A DNA stretch of 64,000 nt from Microbacterium sp. 10M-3C3 (GCF_003931875.1 NZ_CP034245.1:1-64000); one strand, 5' to 3'. Positions 1 to 10,458 are shown, numbered from the stretch's first letter. Numbers and translations: made by a program. The notes: generated by a model from the sequence alone, not told the origin.

Positions 1-33
1 CGATAACTCAAACCGCGCGCGGGCGAGCGCACA

Positions 34-42
34 TTATCCCCA
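34..42 (+). promoter_or_regulatory. DnaA box, one mismatch
   Basis: TTATCCCCA differs from the consensus box TTATCCACA at one base. It lies about 150 bases upstream of dnaA, where DnaA boxes commonly serve autoregulation. Its binding strength cannot be judged from sequence alone. Confidence 0.5.
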
Positions 43-93
43 GGTGGGGGGATGACCCCGAGCGGGACACGCGGGCCGGATCTACAGTGGGGT

Positions 94-122
94 TTGCTCT
101 CCGAACGGTCGCTGGCTAGCGT
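94..122 (+). promoter_or_regulatory. dnaA promoter
   Basis: TTGCTC (94-99) and TAGCGT (117-122) are separated by 17 bases, a normal sigma-70 layout with the TAGNNT -10 form seen before many genes here. The expected transcription start near 129 lies just before the perfect DnaA box at 134-142, so bound DnaA would sit on the early transcribed region. That fits autorepression of dnaA. Confidence 0.6.
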
Positions 123-133
123 GTCTCCGTCAG

Positions 134-142
134 TTATCCACA
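134..142 (+). promoter_or_regulatory. Perfect DnaA box upstream of dnaA
   Basis: TTATCCACA matches the consensus 9-mer exactly. It lies 54 bases before the dnaA start and just downstream of the candidate promoter. It may be an autoregulatory site and may also belong to a bipartite origin together with the boxes after dnaA. Confidence 0.75.
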
Positions 143-196
143 GGCTCGGTACACCGCTCCCGCACTTCGACGCGCACCGACTCATCCAGGGGGACC

Positions 197-1618
197 ATGT
201 CACCGCACGATGTCGTAGACGTCCCCATCTGGCCCGCGGTCCTCGATCAGCTGCTCCAGGACGAGCGTGTGACCCCGCAGCTGCAGGGGTTCCTCAATCT
301 CGTGGTCCCGAGCGGCGTGTATGCCGGGGTGCTCTACCTCGATGTGCCGAACGACCTCACGGCCGCGCAGATCAACAAGCGGCTGCGGCTGCCCCTCATG
401 GAGGCCCTCACCAAGGTCGACGCCCCCGAGCCGGCGACGACGTTCCGTGTCGCCGTGAACCCCGATCTGATCGATGCGCACCTCTCGGCTCCCGCCCCGG
501 TCGCCACCGTCCCGTCGGCGCCCCCGGCGGCGATGACGCGACCGGCACCTGATGATGCGGGCGAGGCCGCGTCGCCGGCATCCCGCAGCGACACGCGACT
601 GAACCCGAAGTACACGTTCGACAACTTCGTCATCGGTCAGTCCAACCGCTTCGCGCACGCCGCGGCGGTCGCCGTGGCGGAGGCGCCCGCGAAGGCCTAC
701 AACCCGCTGTTCATCTACGGCGACTCGGGCCTGGGCAAGACGCACCTGCTGCACGCGATCGGCGACTACGCGGTCGCGATGTACGCCGGCATCCGTGTGC
801 GCTACGTGTCGAGCGAGGAGTTCACGAACGACTTCATCAACTCGATCGTGAACAACCGCGGCTCGGCGTTCCAGGCGCGCTACCGCGACGTCGACATCCT
901 CCTCATCGACGACATCCAGTTCCTGCAGGGACGCGCCGAGACGCAGGAGGCGTTCTTCCACACCTTCAACACCCTCCACGACCACGACAAGCAGGTCGTG
1001 ATCACGAGCGATGTCCCGCCCAAGCACCTCACCGGCTTCGAAGACCGCATGCGGAGCCGGTTCGAGTGGGGTCTCATCACCGACGTGCAGGCGCCCGACC
1101 TCGAGACGCGCATCGCCATCCTGCGCAAGAAGGCGCAGTCCGAGCGGCTGCAGATCCCCGACGAAGTGCTCGAGTACATCGCCACCGTGGTGTCGTCGAA
1201 CATCCGCGAGCTCGAGGGCGCCCTCATCCGCGTCTCCGCGTTCGCGAGCCTCAACCGGTCGAACCTCGACATGTCGCTGGCGCAGACCGTGCTGCGCGAC
1301 ATCGTCGACCAGGACGATGCCAACGTCGTCTCGCCGACCGACATCATCACGGCGACCGCGCAGTACTTCAAGCTGTCGGTCGACGACCTCTACGGATCGA
1401 GCCGCTCGCAGTCGATCGCGACGGCACGGCAGATCGCGATGTACCTGTGCCGCGAGCGCACGAGCCTGTCACTGCCCAAGATCGGCCAGCTCTTCGGCAA
1501 CCGCGATCACACCACCGTCATGTACGCCTACAAGAAGATCAGCGACCTCATGAAGGAGCGCCGCTCGATCTACAACCAGGTCTCCGAGATCACCACGCAG
1601 CTCGGCCGTCAGCGCTGA
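197..1618 (+). CDS. dnaA: Chromosomal replication initiator DnaA
   Basis: This 473-residue protein is the AAA+ initiator that binds DnaA boxes in oriC, opens the DNA and helps load the replicative helicase. Residues 1-100 match the N-terminal helicase-interaction domain, followed by a Pro/Ala-rich linker to about 135. The AAA+ core begins at [12 protein letters not shown] and contains the Walker A motif [15 protein letters not shown] and Walker [10 protein letters not shown]. The C-terminal domain IV ends in the box-binding signature [15 protein letters not shown]. The ATG is preceded by a GGGGA ribosome-binding site (189-193). It is the first gene of the dnaA-dnaN-recF-gyrB-gyrA block, and its length is normal for actinobacteria. 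The N-terminal region is the least conserved part, so the start rests on the ribosome-binding site and length. Confidence 0.98.
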   Translation: MSPHDVVDVPIWPAVLDQLLQDERVTPQLQGFLNLVVPSGVYAGVLYLDVPNDLTAAQINKRLRLPLMEALTKVDAPEPATTFRVAVNPDLIDAHLSAPAPVATVPSAPPAAMTRPAPDDAGEAASPASRSDTRLNPKYTFDNFVIGQSNRFAHAAAVAVAEAPAKAYNPLFIYGDSGLGKTHLLHAIGDYAVAMYAGIRVRYVSSEEFTNDFINSIVNNRGSAFQARYRDVDILLIDDIQFLQGRAETQEAFFHTFNTLHDHDKQVVITSDVPPKHLTGFEDRMRSRFEWGLITDVQAPDLETRIAILRKKAQSERLQIPDEVLEYIATVVSSNIRELEGALIRVSAFASLNRSNLDMSLAQTVLRDIVDQDDANVVSPTDIITATAQYFKLSVDDLYGSSRSQSIATARQIAMYLCRERTSLSLPKIGQLFGNRDHTTVMYAYKKISDLMKERRSIYNQVSEITTQLGRQR

Positions 1619-2028
1619 TCTGCGGCGCGACGCGCCCGACCTCGACCTCGTCTTGACACCGCCCCGGCGGTGCCGTCATCATGCGGTTCTGCACAGTGTG
1701 GAAAACCTGTGGATAACCGTGGATGACACGCCGCAGCGTTGTGAGTTCCGCTGCGCTCCGCTGTGGAAGCCGCGCCGTAGCGCATGCGTCGACGCGTCGG
1801 TCATCCGCAGCCCATCCGCATCGCGTGCACATCTCACACCGATGTAGTTCCCATGCGGCGAAAGGCATCCACCGGCTTGTCCACAGTTTCCACAGCTGTT
1901 AACAAGATGAAGAGAAATCCTTCGAGGAATGACATTCGATCACCTCGACGGTGAAGCGGGCCGCTTCCGGAGCGGCTCGGTGCGGGCACTAGCATGGGTA
2001 CGCCAGAGCCGCCGTCGAGGGAGCGTCC
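1619..2028. other. Putative chromosomal origin oriC
   Basis: This 410-base gap between dnaA and dnaN has no gene. It holds several DnaA-box-like 9-mers: a perfect box on the minus strand at 1708-1716, TGTGGAAAA at 1697-1705, TTGTCCACA at 1877-1885 and GTTTCCACA at 1886-1894. A relatively A+T-rich stretch at about 1896-1922 follows the last pair and is a candidate unwinding element. A TAGCAT -10 box at 1990-1995 probably drives dnaN. Position and content fit the standard actinobacterial oriC; the outer limits are not defined by sequence. Confidence 0.85.
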
Positions 2029-3180
2029 GTGAAGTTCCACGTCAATCGTGATGTGTTCAGCGAAGCCGTGTCCTTCGTCGTCAAGCTCCTCCCGCAGCGC
2101 AACCCTCAGCCGATTCTCGCGGGCGTCCTCATCGAGGCGGGACCCGAGGGCCTCTCGCTCGCTGCCTTCGACTACGAGGCGTCGGCCCGCACGACGATCG
2201 AGGCGACCGTCGACGAGCCGGGGACGATCCTCGTCCATGGCCGGCTGCTCTCGGAGATCGCGAGCCGCCTGCCCAACGCCCCGATCCAGATCGCGGTCGA
2301 CGACGACGGCGGCATCCTCCTGACGTGCGGGTCGGCGCGCTTCACCCTCGCGTCGATGCCGGTGCAGGAGTACCCCGCGATCCCCGAGGTGACGGGTCGC
2401 TCGGGCCTCGTACCTGCTGAGGACTTCGCCACCGCGATCGCGCAGGTCGCGTTCGCCGCATCGCGCGATGACGTCACGCCCGTGCTGACGGGCGTGCAGC
2501 TCGAGGTGACCGGTACGTCGCTGAGCCTGGTCGCCACCGACCGCTATCGCGTCGCGCTCCGCGAGATCCCGTGGGACGGCGGCGCGGCGACGAGCGATGA
2601 GCCGATCACGGCGCTCGTCCCGGCGCGCACGCTGCAGGAGGTCGGCAAGACCTTCGCACACGGCGACGACATCGCGATCGCGTTCTCCGGCTCGGGCGAC
2701 CGCGAGATCATCGCGTTCACCGCGGGCAACAAGACCGTCACGTCGCTGCTCATCAAGGGGAACTTCCCGCCCGTGCGGCGGCTGTTCCCCGCGCAGACCG
2801 AGCACCACGCGGTCGTCAACACCGCCGAGCTCGCCGAAGCCGTGCGGCGCGTGGCGCTCGTCCTCGATCGCTCCGCGCCGCTGCGTTTCACGTTCTCCGG
2901 TGAGGGCGTCTCGATGGACGCCTCCGGCACGGAGCAGGCGCGTGCGACCGAATCCGTGGATGCGACCCTCCAGGGCGACGACGTCACGCTCGGCCTGAAC
3001 CCGCAGTACCTGCTCGAGTCCCTCGGCGCGGTGCGCAGCGAATTCACGCGCGTCACGTTCACCTCGAGCGAGAACGCCAACAAGCTCAGCCCCGTGCTCA
3101 TCACGCCGCAGACGTCGGTGGACAAGGGCGGCGCCGAGTCCTTCAAGTACCTGCTGCAGCCGAACCTCCTGCTGCGCTGA
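2029..3180 (+). CDS. dnaN: DNA polymerase III sliding clamp (beta subunit)
   Basis: This 383-residue protein is the ring-shaped processivity clamp that tethers DNA polymerase III to its template. The length and full-length similarity fit the family: three repeated clamp domains, starting MKFHVNRDVFSEAVSFVVKL, with a middle domain around VTPVLTGVQLE and a C-terminal domain around LRFTFSGEGV. It starts at GTG, preceded by GAGGGAG at 2017-2023. The first residues match the conserved N-terminus of actinobacterial clamps, so the start is well supported. It follows the putative origin and precedes recF by 31 bases, as expected. Confidence 0.97.
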   Translation: MKFHVNRDVFSEAVSFVVKLLPQRNPQPILAGVLIEAGPEGLSLAAFDYEASARTTIEATVDEPGTILVHGRLLSEIASRLPNAPIQIAVDDDGGILLTCGSARFTLASMPVQEYPAIPEVTGRSGLVPAEDFATAIAQVAFAASRDDVTPVLTGVQLEVTGTSLSLVATDRYRVALREIPWDGGAATSDEPITALVPARTLQEVGKTFAHGDDIAIAFSGSGDREIIAFTAGNKTVTSLLIKGNFPPVRRLFPAQTEHHAVVNTAELAEAVRRVALVLDRSAPLRFTFSGEGVSMDASGTEQARATESVDATLQGDDVTLGLNPQYLLESLGAVRSEFTRVTFTSSENANKLSPVLITPQTSVDKGGAESFKYLLQPNLLLR

Positions 3181-3211
3181 GCGCGTCCGCTGCCCGAACT
3201 AGGGTGGTCGG

Positions 3212-4369
3212 GTGATCGTGGAGCAGCTCGCCCTCGTCGACTTCCGCAACTACGCGGTCGCCGACGTCGCGCTGGCTGCCGGGCCGAACGTGTTCGTCGG
3301 CCGCAACGGGCAGGGCAAGACGAATCTCGTCGAAGCGGTCGCGTATCTCGCCACGCTCGGCTCGCACCGGGTGTCGTCCGACGCGCCGATGGTGCGCGAC
3401 GGCGCGGATGCGGCGATCGTGCGCGCGCGCCTCGCCCACGGCGAGCGGCGCGTCCTGCTCGAGCTGCAGCTGAACCGGAGCGGATCGAACAAGGCGCGCG
3501 CGAACGGTGCCAACGTGCGCACGGCCGAGCTGCCGAGATACGCCCAGGTCGTCCTGTTCGCGCCGGAGGATCTCCAGATCGTCCGCGGCGACCCGTCCGC
3601 GCGCCGGCGGTTCGCCGACGCGTTGCTCACGCAGCGATCGCCTCGGCTCGCGGGGGTGCTCGCCGACTACGACCGCGTCCTCAAGCAGCGCACGGCGCTG
3701 CTCAAGTCCGCCCGCGCGCGGGGCATCCGCGGCGACGCGCTGTCCACCCTCGACGTGTGGGACGACAAGCTCGTGACCCTCGGCACGGAGGTGATCCAGG
3801 CCCGGCTCGCCCTGGCGGCCGACCTGGCCTCGCCCGTGGCCGACGCGTACGCCGCGATCGCGGGCGCCGACCATGAGCCTCGGCTCGACTGGGCGCTGTC
3901 GGTGCGCGGCGGCGACCCCGAGGAGGACGAGGCGGATGCGGCGGACGCGGCAGGCCCCGGCGGCATCGCCGACCAGTTCCGCGCCGCCCTTGCCGCCCGT
4001 CGTGCGGCGGAGCTCGAGCGCGGGCTCACGCTCGTCGGCCCGCACCGGGACGACCTCGTGCTGCGTGTGCGCGGGCTCCCGGTCAAGGGATACGCGTCGC
4101 ACGGCGAATCGTGGTCGGTCGCCCTCGCCCTGCGCCTGGCGTCGGCGGAGCTCCTGCGCGCGGAGTCGCGCCTGGGCGACCCGGTGCTCATCCTCGACGA
4201 CGTGTTCGCCGAGCTCGATGCGGGGCGCCGGTCCCGCCTCGCGGAGCTCGTGAGCGGATACGAGCAGGTGATCGTCACCTCCGCGGTGGAGGAGGACGTC
4301 CCCGACGGCCTGCGCGCACGCATCGTGCGGGTAGAGGCGGGCCGCATCCTGGACGGCGCCGATGCCTGA
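3212..4369 (+). CDS. recF: DNA replication and repair protein RecF
   Basis: This SMC-like ATPase helps load RecA on gapped DNA at stalled forks. The 385-residue sequence opens with LALVDFRNYAVADVAL, has the Walker A motif GRNGQGKTNLVEAV near residue 35, an ABC-type signature region around GYASHGESWSVALALRLA and the Walker B DPVLILDDVFAELD. A short Asp/Glu-rich insert near residues 230-250 (DPEEDEADAADA) lies in a variable part of the family. The start is GTG after AGGGTGG. A TAGGGT -10 hexamer at 3200-3205 lies 6 bases from the start, so a leaderless transcript is possible alongside read-through from dnaN. The 3' end overlaps the next gene by 8 bases. Confidence 0.97.
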   Translation: MIVEQLALVDFRNYAVADVALAAGPNVFVGRNGQGKTNLVEAVAYLATLGSHRVSSDAPMVRDGADAAIVRARLAHGERRVLLELQLNRSGSNKARANGANVRTAELPRYAQVVLFAPEDLQIVRGDPSARRRFADALLTQRSPRLAGVLADYDRVLKQRTALLKSARARGIRGDALSTLDVWDDKLVTLGTEVIQARLALAADLASPVADAYAAIAGADHEPRLDWALSVRGGDPEEDEADAADAAGPGGIADQFRAALAARRAAELERGLTLVGPHRDDLVLRVRGLPVKGYASHGESWSVALALRLASAELLRAESRLGDPVLILDDVFAELDAGRRSRLAELVSGYEQVIVTSAVEEDVPDGLRARIVRVEAGRILDGADA

Positions 4370-4853
4370 GCCCGCCCCCGACGTCCCCGAGACGCTCGCG
4401 ACATACCTGCGGCTGCGCGGCCTCGAGCCCTCCCGCTATCGGCGCCGACGCGTCCGCAGCACGGCTGCATCCGACGAGAACCAGCCGTTCACCGCCGGCC
4501 GCGACCCGCACGGCCTGGGCGACGTGCTCGATTCCCTCACGCGCGACGCCGGCTGGGCGCCGCAGCTGGCCCGCGCCGACTTGGCCCGCACGTGGGAGGT
4601 GGTGGCCGGCGAAGAGACGGCTCGTCACACCCGTCCGGTCGCCCTGGACAACGGGCTGCTGACCGTCCAGGCCGACTCGACGGCGTGGGCGAAGCAGCTC
4701 CAGCTGATGCGTGCGCACGTGCTGTCGGAGATCATCCGGCGCTTCCCCGAAGCGGGTGTCGAGTCGATCCGTTTCATCGGGCCGGACGTCCCCTCTTGGA
4801 AATGGGGTCCCAGAGCGATTCCAGGGCGTGGTCCGCGCGATACCTACGGCTGA
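4362..4853 (+). CDS. DUF721 (DciA-like) protein
   Basis: This 163-residue protein carries a DUF721 domain from about residue 50 to 140 ([14 protein letters not shown] through [17 protein letters not shown]). Related DciA proteins in many bacteria interact with the replicative helicase DnaB, and the position between recF and gyrB is the classic actinobacterial location. The N-terminal 45 residues are Arg/Pro-rich and probably disordered. The ATG overlaps the 3' end of recF by 8 bases, so the two are likely translationally coupled. A role in helicase loading is inferred from the family. Confidence 0.85.
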   Translation: MPEPAPDVPETLATYLRLRGLEPSRYRRRRVRSTAASDENQPFTAGRDPHGLGDVLDSLTRDAGWAPQLARADLARTWEVVAGEETARHTRPVALDNGLLTVQADSTAWAKQLQLMRAHVLSEIIRRFPEAGVESIRFIGPDVPSWKWGPRAIPGRGPRDTYG

Positions 4854-4975
4854 ACCACGTTCGGGCCTGGCCGCGACGATTTCATCGCGCCACAGGGCCG
4901 TACACGCCTCGTGAGGCGCCTCGGCGCGGTAGACTGGGAGCACTCGTCCCGACCGATGTGGAGCGCTCGAAACCT

Positions 4976-7018
4976 ATGACGTCCGTGACCCCCGACAGCG
5001 TTCCCGAGGAACCCAGCGCTTCCGCTCCCGCAGTCAAGGTTCCCAACGAATACGGGGCCGACGCCATCCAGGTGCTCGAGGGCCTCGAGGCCGTGCGCAA
5101 GCGCCCCGGCATGTACATCGGCTCCACGGGCGAGCGGGGTCTGCACCACCTCGTTTACGAGATCGTGGACAACTCCGTCGACGAGGCGCTCGCCGGCTAC
5201 TGCGACGCGATCCTCGTGACGATCCTCCCCGACGGCGGCGTCCGCGTCGTCGACAACGGGCGCGGCATCCCGGTCGACATGCACCGCACCGAGGGCAAGT
5301 CGACCGTCGAGGTCGTCCTGACGGTGCTCCACGCCGGCGGCAAGTTCGGCGGCGGCGGGTACGCGGTGTCGGGCGGTCTGCACGGCGTGGGCTCGTCGGT
5401 CGTGAACGCCCTGTCGACGCGCCTCGAGGTCGAGGTTAAGCGCCAGGGCTACGTGTGGCGTCAGTCGTACCGCGACGGCGGTGTGCCGCAGGCACCCCTC
5501 GAGCGCGGTGAGCAGAGCGACGAGACCGGCACGACCATCACGTTCTGGCCCGACCCGACGATCTTCGACACGGTCGACTTCGACTACGAGACCCTGCGCA
5601 CCCGCTTCCAGCAGATGGCGTTCCTCAACAAGGGGTTGCGGATCGACCTGACGGACGAGCGCCCCGAGGCCGTGTCGGTCGAGGCCGACGCCGACGGCGA
5701 GGAGACGCCGCACCACCCGCACGACAGCTTCCTGTACGAGCGCGGTCTTGTGGACTACGTCGAGTACCTCAACAAGGTGCGCCGCGCCGACGTGGTCAAC
5801 GACGAGATCATCGACTTCGAGTCCGAGGACACCGAGCGTCACATCGCCCTCGAGATGGCGATGCAGTGGACCACGAGCTACACCGAGAACGTCTTCACGT
5901 TCGCCAACACGATCAACACGCACGAGGGCGGCACGCACGAGGAGGGCTTCCGTGCGGCGCTCACGACGCTCGTCAACCGCTACGCGCGCGCGAACAACCT
6001 CCTCAAGGAGAAGGACGACAACCTCACCGGCGAGGACGTGCGCGAGGGGCTGACCGCGGTGATCTCGGTGAAGCTGTCCGAGCCGCAGTTCGAGGGCCAG
6101 ACCAAGACGAAGCTCGGCAACACCGAGGCCAAGGCATTCGTGCAGAAGGTCGTCGGCGATCGGCTCGGCGACTGGTTCGACCGGAACCCGGTGCAGGCGA
6201 AGAACATCATCCGCAAGGCGATCGACGCCGCCAACGCGCGGCTGGCCGCCCGCAAGGCGCGTGAGACCGCGCGGCGCAAGAGCGTGTTCGAGTCGGCCGC
6301 GATGCCCGACAAGCTCAAGGACTGCACGAGCAAGGACCCTTCGATCAGCGAGATCTTCCTCGTGGAGGGCGACTCGGCCGGCGGCTCGGCGGTGCAGGGT
6401 CGCGACCCGCACACGCAGGCGATCCTCGCCCTGCGCGGCAAGATCCTGAACGTCGAGCGCGCGCGCTTGGACCGGGCCCTGGGCAACAAGGAGGTCCAGG
6501 CGATGATCCAGGCCTTCGGCACGGGCATCGGCGAGGACTTCGACATCGCGAAGGCGCGGTATCACAAGATCGTGCTGATGGCCGACGCCGACGTCGACGG
6601 CCAGCACATCACGACGCTGCTGCTGACGATGCTCTTCCGGTACATGCGCGGGCTCATCGAGGCCGGGTACGTGTACCTCGCGCAGCCGCCGCTATACCGG
6701 CTGAAGTGGTCCAACTCGCCGCACGAGTACGCCTACAGCGACCGCGAGCGCGACGCGATGCTCGTGGATGGCCAGGCCTCGGGCAAGCGGATCCCGAAGG
6801 ACAACGGCATCCAGCGCTACAAGGGTCTCGGCGAGATGAACGACCACGAGCTGTGGGAGACCACGATGGACCCGCAGACGCGGACGCTCCGCCAGGTCAC
6901 CATCGACGACGCGGCGTCGGCCGACGAGATCTTCTCGATCCTCATGGGCGAAGACGTCGAGTCCCGCCGCGGATTCATCCAGCGCAACGCCAAGGACGTG
7001 CGCTTCCTGGACATCTGA
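4976..7018 (+). CDS. gyrB: DNA gyrase subunit B
   Basis: This 680-residue ATPase subunit of DNA gyrase pairs with GyrA to introduce negative supercoils. It has the GHKL ATPase motifs [20 protein letters not shown] and [14 protein letters not shown], the transducer domain, and a TOPRIM domain with EGDSAGGSA and DADVDGQHI, ending in the short actinobacterial tail. The ATG at 4976 is chosen because homology begins at once; an open frame continues upstream to 4592 but runs through the DUF721 gene. A TAGACT -10 hexamer at 4930-4935 and a small hairpin (GCCTC/GAGGC near 4906-4917) lie in the 122-base leader, which suggests gyrB has its own promoter. No strong ribosome-binding site is visible. Confidence 0.97.
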   Translation: MTSVTPDSVPEEPSASAPAVKVPNEYGADAIQVLEGLEAVRKRPGMYIGSTGERGLHHLVYEIVDNSVDEALAGYCDAILVTILPDGGVRVVDNGRGIPVDMHRTEGKSTVEVVLTVLHAGGKFGGGGYAVSGGLHGVGSSVVNALSTRLEVEVKRQGYVWRQSYRDGGVPQAPLERGEQSDETGTTITFWPDPTIFDTVDFDYETLRTRFQQMAFLNKGLRIDLTDERPEAVSVEADADGEETPHHPHDSFLYERGLVDYVEYLNKVRRADVVNDEIIDFESEDTERHIALEMAMQWTTSYTENVFTFANTINTHEGGTHEEGFRAALTTLVNRYARANNLLKEKDDNLTGEDVREGLTAVISVKLSEPQFEGQTKTKLGNTEAKAFVQKVVGDRLGDWFDRNPVQAKNIIRKAIDAANARLAARKARETARRKSVFESAAMPDKLKDCTSKDPSISEIFLVEGDSAGGSAVQGRDPHTQAILALRGKILNVERARLDRALGNKEVQAMIQAFGTGIGEDFDIAKARYHKIVLMADADVDGQHITTLLLTMLFRYMRGLIEAGYVYLAQPPLYRLKWSNSPHEYAYSDRERDAMLVDGQASGKRIPKDNGIQRYKGLGEMNDHELWETTMDPQTRTLRQVTIDDAASADEIFSILMGEDVESRRGFIQRNAKDVRFLDI

Positions 7019-7053
7019 CGCGCGCCGCCGCGATATCGAAGAACTGAGTGGAC

Positions 7054-9648
7054 ATGTCTGACGAAGAACGCCCCGACGCGAACGCCGCCCACGACCACGG
7101 CAAGATCGACCAGGTCGACCTCCAGCTGGAGATGCAGCGCAGCTACCTCGACTACGCGATGAGCGTGATCGTCGGGCGCGCGCTGCCCGACGTGCGCGAC
7201 GGCCTCAAGCCCGTGCACCGCCGTGTCATCTACGGCATGTACGACGGCGGGTTCCGCCCCGACAAGTCGTTCTCCAAGTGCGCCCGCGTCGTCGGCGAGG
7301 TCATGGGGCACTACCACCCCCACGGCGACGCGCCGATCTACGACGCCCTCGTGCGTCTCGTCCAACCGTGGGCGCTGCGCTATCCGCTCGCCCTCGGTCA
7401 GGGCAACTTCGGGTCGCCGGGCAACCAGGGTGCGGCCGCGCCGCGGTACACCGAGACGAAGATGGCTCCCCTCGCGCTGGAGATGGTGCGCGACATCGAA
7501 GAGGAGACCGTCGACTTCCAGGACAACTACGACGGGCAGACGCAGGAGCCGACGGTCCTGCCCTCGCGCTTCCCCAACCTGCTCGTCAACGGCTCGGTCG
7601 GCATCGCGGTCGGCATGGCCACGAACATCCCGCCGCACAACCTCCGCGAGGTCGCCGCCGGCGCCGTGTGGGCGCTCGAGCACCCGGATGCGTCGCGCGA
7701 GGAGCTGCTCGAGGCGCTCATGGAGCGCATCCCCGGCCCCGACTTCCCGACCGCCGCGCAGATCCTCGGCACGCGCGGCATCAAGGACGCCTACCGCACC
7801 GGTCGCGGCTCGATCACGATGCGCGCGGTCGTGAACGTCGAGGAGATCCAGGGCCGCACGTGCCTCGTGATCACAGAGCTGCCGTACCAGGTCAACCCCG
7901 ACAACGTCGCGGTGAAGATCGGCGACCTCGCCCGGGACGGCAAGATCACCGGCATCGCCGACATCCGCGACGAGACGTCGGGACGCACCGGCCAGCGCCT
8001 GGTGATCGTGCTCAAGCGCGACGCCGTCGCGAAGGTCGTGCTGAACAACCTGTACAAGCACACGCAGCTGCAGGAGAACTTCGGCGCGAACATGCTCGCG
8101 ATCGTCGACGGCGTGCCGCGCACGCTCCCGCTCGACGGATTCATCACGCTGTGGATCGACCACCAGGTCGAGGTCATCGTGCGTCGCACGCGCTTCCGCC
8201 TGCGCGAGGCCGAGAAGCGCATGCACATCCTGCGCGGCTATCTCAAGGCGCTCGATGCGCTCGACGAGGTGATCGCGCTCATCCGCCGCTCGCCCACGGT
8301 CGAAGAGGCGCGCGAGGGGCTGAAGAAGCTCCTCGACGTCGACGACATCCAGGCCGACGCGATCCTGTCGATGCAGCTGCGTCGCCTGGCGGCCCTCGAG
8401 CGCCAGAAGATCATGGACGAGGCGTCGGAGCTCGAGGCCAAGATCGCCGATCTCAACGACATCCTCGTCGACCCGACGCGGCAGCGGACGATCATCCGGG
8501 ACGAGCTCGTCGCGATCGTCGACCGCTTCGGCGACGACCGCCGCACCGAGATCCTGCCCGGCTACGACGGCGACATGTCGGTGGAAGACCTGATCCCCGA
8601 GGAGGAGATGGTCATCACCGTCACGCGCGACGGCTACATCAAGCGCACCCGCAGTGACAACTACCGCTCGCAGCACCGCGGCGGGCGCGGCGTGAAGGGC
8701 GCGCAGCTGCGCGCGGACGACGTCGTCGAGCACTTCTTCGTCACGACGACGCACCACTGGCTGCTGTTCTTCACGAACAAGGGCCGTGTGTACCGCGCCA
8801 AGGCCTACGAGGTGCCCGAGGCCGGTCGCGACGCCAAGGGTCAGCACGTCGCCAACCTCCTCGCCCTGCAGCCCGACGAGGAGATCGCGCAGATCCTCGA
8901 CATCCGCGACTACCAGGTCGCGACGTACCTCGTCCTCGCGACCCGCAGCGGGCTCGTCAAGAAGACGCGGCTCACCGAGTACGACACCAACCGTCAGGGC
9001 GGCATCATCGCGATCAAGCTGCGCGGTCAGGTCTCCGACGACGGCGAACCCGTCGAGGACGGTGCATCCGACGAGCTCGTCAGCGCGCTGCTCGTCGACG
9101 AGGGCGACGACATCCTGCTCATCAGCCGTCACGGCATGTCGCTGCGCTTCTCGGCGACCGACGAGGCGCTGCGTCCGATGGGGCGTTCGACCTCGGGCGT
9201 GAAGGGCATGGACTTCCGCGAGGGTGACAGCCTGCTCTCGGCGTCGGTCGCGAAGGATGACGAGTACGTCTTCGTCGTCACCGAGGGCGGCTACGCCAAG
9301 CGCACCTCGGTCGACCAGTACCGCATGCAGAACCGCGGCGGTCTGGGCATCAAGGTGGCCCGTCTGAGCGATGACCGCGGCGATCTCGCGGGCGGTCTGA
9401 TCGTCTCGGAGGACGACGAGGTCCTTGTGGTTCTTGCCAGCGGCAAGGTGGTACGCTCCTCCGTGGCCGAGGTGCCTGCCAAGGGCCGCGACACCATGGG
9501 TGTCGTGTTCGCCCGGGCGGGAGGAGACGATCGGATCATCGCGATCGCACGCAACGGAGAGCGGGGCCTCGCCGACACCCCCGCCGCCGACGACGCGGCC
9601 GCCCCCGACGCCTCCGCCGACACCCCCGAGGAGAGTACTGACGCATGA
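7054..9648 (+). CDS. gyrA: DNA gyrase subunit A
   Basis: This 864-residue breakage-reunion subunit of gyrase has its catalytic tyrosine at about residue 132 in the motif APRYTE. The winged-helix region contains [14 protein letters not shown] (residues 88-101). The C-terminal pinwheel domain carries the GyrA box [11 protein letters not shown], needed for DNA wrapping. Six bases upstream an in-frame GTG could add two residues; the ATG is preferred. In the quinolone-resistance region the two positions after the conserved GD are Ala and Pro, where E. coli has Ser83-Ala84 and Mycobacterium tuberculosis Ala90-Ser91 (from memory). The C-terminus is a low-complexity Asp/Ala-rich tail. The stop overlaps the next start as ATGA. 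Confidence 0.97.
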   Translation: MSDEERPDANAAHDHGKIDQVDLQLEMQRSYLDYAMSVIVGRALPDVRDGLKPVHRRVIYGMYDGGFRPDKSFSKCARVVGEVMGHYHPHGDAPIYDALVRLVQPWALRYPLALGQGNFGSPGNQGAAAPRYTETKMAPLALEMVRDIEEETVDFQDNYDGQTQEPTVLPSRFPNLLVNGSVGIAVGMATNIPPHNLREVAAGAVWALEHPDASREELLEALMERIPGPDFPTAAQILGTRGIKDAYRTGRGSITMRAVVNVEEIQGRTCLVITELPYQVNPDNVAVKIGDLARDGKITGIADIRDETSGRTGQRLVIVLKRDAVAKVVLNNLYKHTQLQENFGANMLAIVDGVPRTLPLDGFITLWIDHQVEVIVRRTRFRLREAEKRMHILRGYLKALDALDEVIALIRRSPTVEEAREGLKKLLDVDDIQADAILSMQLRRLAALERQKIMDEASELEAKIADLNDILVDPTRQRTIIRDELVAIVDRFGDDRRTEILPGYDGDMSVEDLIPEEEMVITVTRDGYIKRTRSDNYRSQHRGGRGVKGAQLRADDVVEHFFVTTTHHWLLFFTNKGRVYRAKAYEVPEAGRDAKGQHVANLLALQPDEEIAQILDIRDYQVATYLVLATRSGLVKKTRLTEYDTNRQGGIIAIKLRGQVSDDGEPVEDGASDELVSALLVDEGDDILLISRHGMSLRFSATDEALRPMGRSTSGVKGMDFREGDSLLSASVAKDDEYVFVVTEGGYAKRTSVDQYRMQNRGGLGIKVARLSDDRGDLAGGLIVSEDDEVLVVLASGKVVRSSVAEVPAKGRDTMGVVFARAGGDDRIIAIARNGERGLADTPAADDAAAPDASADTPEESTDA

Positions 9649-10049
9649 GCACGGTAGCCGACAAGCTCGCGAAGAAATCGACCCACAAGACCAGCGCCAA
9701 GCAGGTGCGGCTGCGACTGGTGTACGTGGACTTCTGGTCGGCGGTGAAGCTGTCGTTCCTCGCGGCCGTGGCGCTCGCGATCGTGACGGTCGTGTCCTTC
9801 GTGCTCGTGTACTTCGTCGTGAGCGCGACGGGGCTCATCGGTCAGGCCGACGAGCTGTTCAGCAGCTTCTCCGACGGCAGCTTCACACTGTCGACCTTCA
9901 TCGGCCTGCCGCAGGTGCTCGCGTTCTCGGCGATCGTCGCGATCCTGAACCTCATCGTCGTCACGGTGCTCGGCGCCGTGGTGGCGGGCATCTACAACCT
10001 CGCCGTGAAGGTGACGGGCGGCCTGCTCGTCGGCTTCACGTCGAACTGA
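9645..10049 (+). CDS. DUF3566 membrane protein
   Basis: This 134-residue protein has a basic N-terminus followed by two strong membrane segments, about 34-60 and 84-112, with a short polar loop between. This is the DUF3566 architecture, encoded directly after gyrA in many actinobacteria. Its molecular role is unknown to me. The ATG overlaps the gyrA stop by 4 bases (ATGA), so it is probably co-translated with gyrase. Family identity rests on the gene position, the [20 protein letters not shown] start and the two-helix layout. Confidence 0.85.
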   Translation: MSTVADKLAKKSTHKTSAKQVRLRLVYVDFWSAVKLSFLAAVALAIVTVVSFVLVYFVVSATGLIGQADELFSSFSDGSFTLSTFIGLPQVLAFSAIVAILNLIVVTVLGAVVAGIYNLAVKVTGGLLVGFTSN

Positions 10050-10121
10050 CCCGATTCGGATTTCCTCCGCGGTTCGGGTAAAGTCTTCGAGGTTGACGAC
10101 GGTTCTCGTGCCTCGTCGTAC

Positions 10122-10195
10122 GGGGCTATAGCTCAGGCGGTTAGAGCGCTTCACTGATAATGAAGAGGTCCCAGGTTCAAGTCCTGGTAGCCCCA
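10122..10195 (+). tRNA. tRNA-Ile (GAT)
   Basis: The 74-base gene folds with a perfect 7-bp acceptor stem (GGGGCTA with TAGCCCC), anticodon GAT at 10156-10158, a T arm CCAGG-TTCAAGT-CCTGG and discriminator A. CCA is not encoded. A TAAAGT hexamer at 10079-10084 is a possible -10 box for this gene and the tRNA-Ala 11 bases downstream. The Ile-Ala pair after gyrA is common in bacteria. Confidence 0.97.
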
Positions 10196-10206
10196 CTCAC
10201 CTCCCC

Positions 10207-10279
10207 GGGGCCTTAGCTCAGTTGGTAGAGCGCCTGCTTTGCAAGCAGGATGTCAGGAGTTCGAATCTCCTAGGCTCCA
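10207..10279 (+). tRNA. tRNA-Ala (TGC)
   Basis: The 73-base gene has acceptor stem GGGGCCT with AGGCTCC (one G-U pair), anticodon TGC in the loop TTTGCAA, a T arm AGGAG-TTCGAAT-CTCCT and discriminator A. CCA is encoded at 10280-10282. The last 13 bases of the gene, its CCA and half of its terminator recur at 10416-10458. Confidence 0.97.
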
Positions 10280-10458
10280 CCATGCGCGGAAGGGCCGTCC
10301 GAAGGGCGGCCCTTCCGCGCATCATCGGGCTGAGCGATTCGAACCCGGAGGGTTCGATGGGCCCCTCGCGCGGAGGCTCCGCCTGCGCGCAGCGGCAGGT
10401 GGAGTGCGCGAGGGACTCCTAGGCTCCACCATGCGCGGAAGGGCCGTCCGAAGGGCGG
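10267..10458. repeat. 43-bp direct repeat duplicating the tRNA-Ala 3' end
   Basis: Two identical 43-base copies lie at 10267-10309 and 10416-10458. Copy 1 spans the tRNA-Ala 3' end, its CCA and the left half of the terminator. Copy 2 begins with the same CTCCTAGGCTCC and ends at the same GGGCGG but lacks the right terminator arm. The 106 bases between them hold a small hairpin (TCGAACCC/GGGTTCGA, 10339-10357) and no gene. A duplicated tRNA 3' end is the usual mark of an integrase attachment site, but no integrase is present here. Confidence 0.85.
10282..10322 (+). terminator. Hairpin terminator after tRNA-Ala
   Basis: A perfect 16-bp stem (10282-10297 with 10307-10322) encloses a 9-base loop directly after the encoded CCA. 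There is no T-tract, which is usual for high-GC actinobacteria. Confidence 0.75.

Noticed and set aside
4592..4975. Longer gyrB reading frame starting upstream of 4976
   Set aside because: The extra residues overlap the DUF721 gene in another frame and show no resemblance to GyrB; homology begins at the ATG at 4976.
10267..10458. Integrated prophage or ICE at tRNA-Ala
   Set aside because: Only 106 bases lie between the repeats, with no integrase or cargo.
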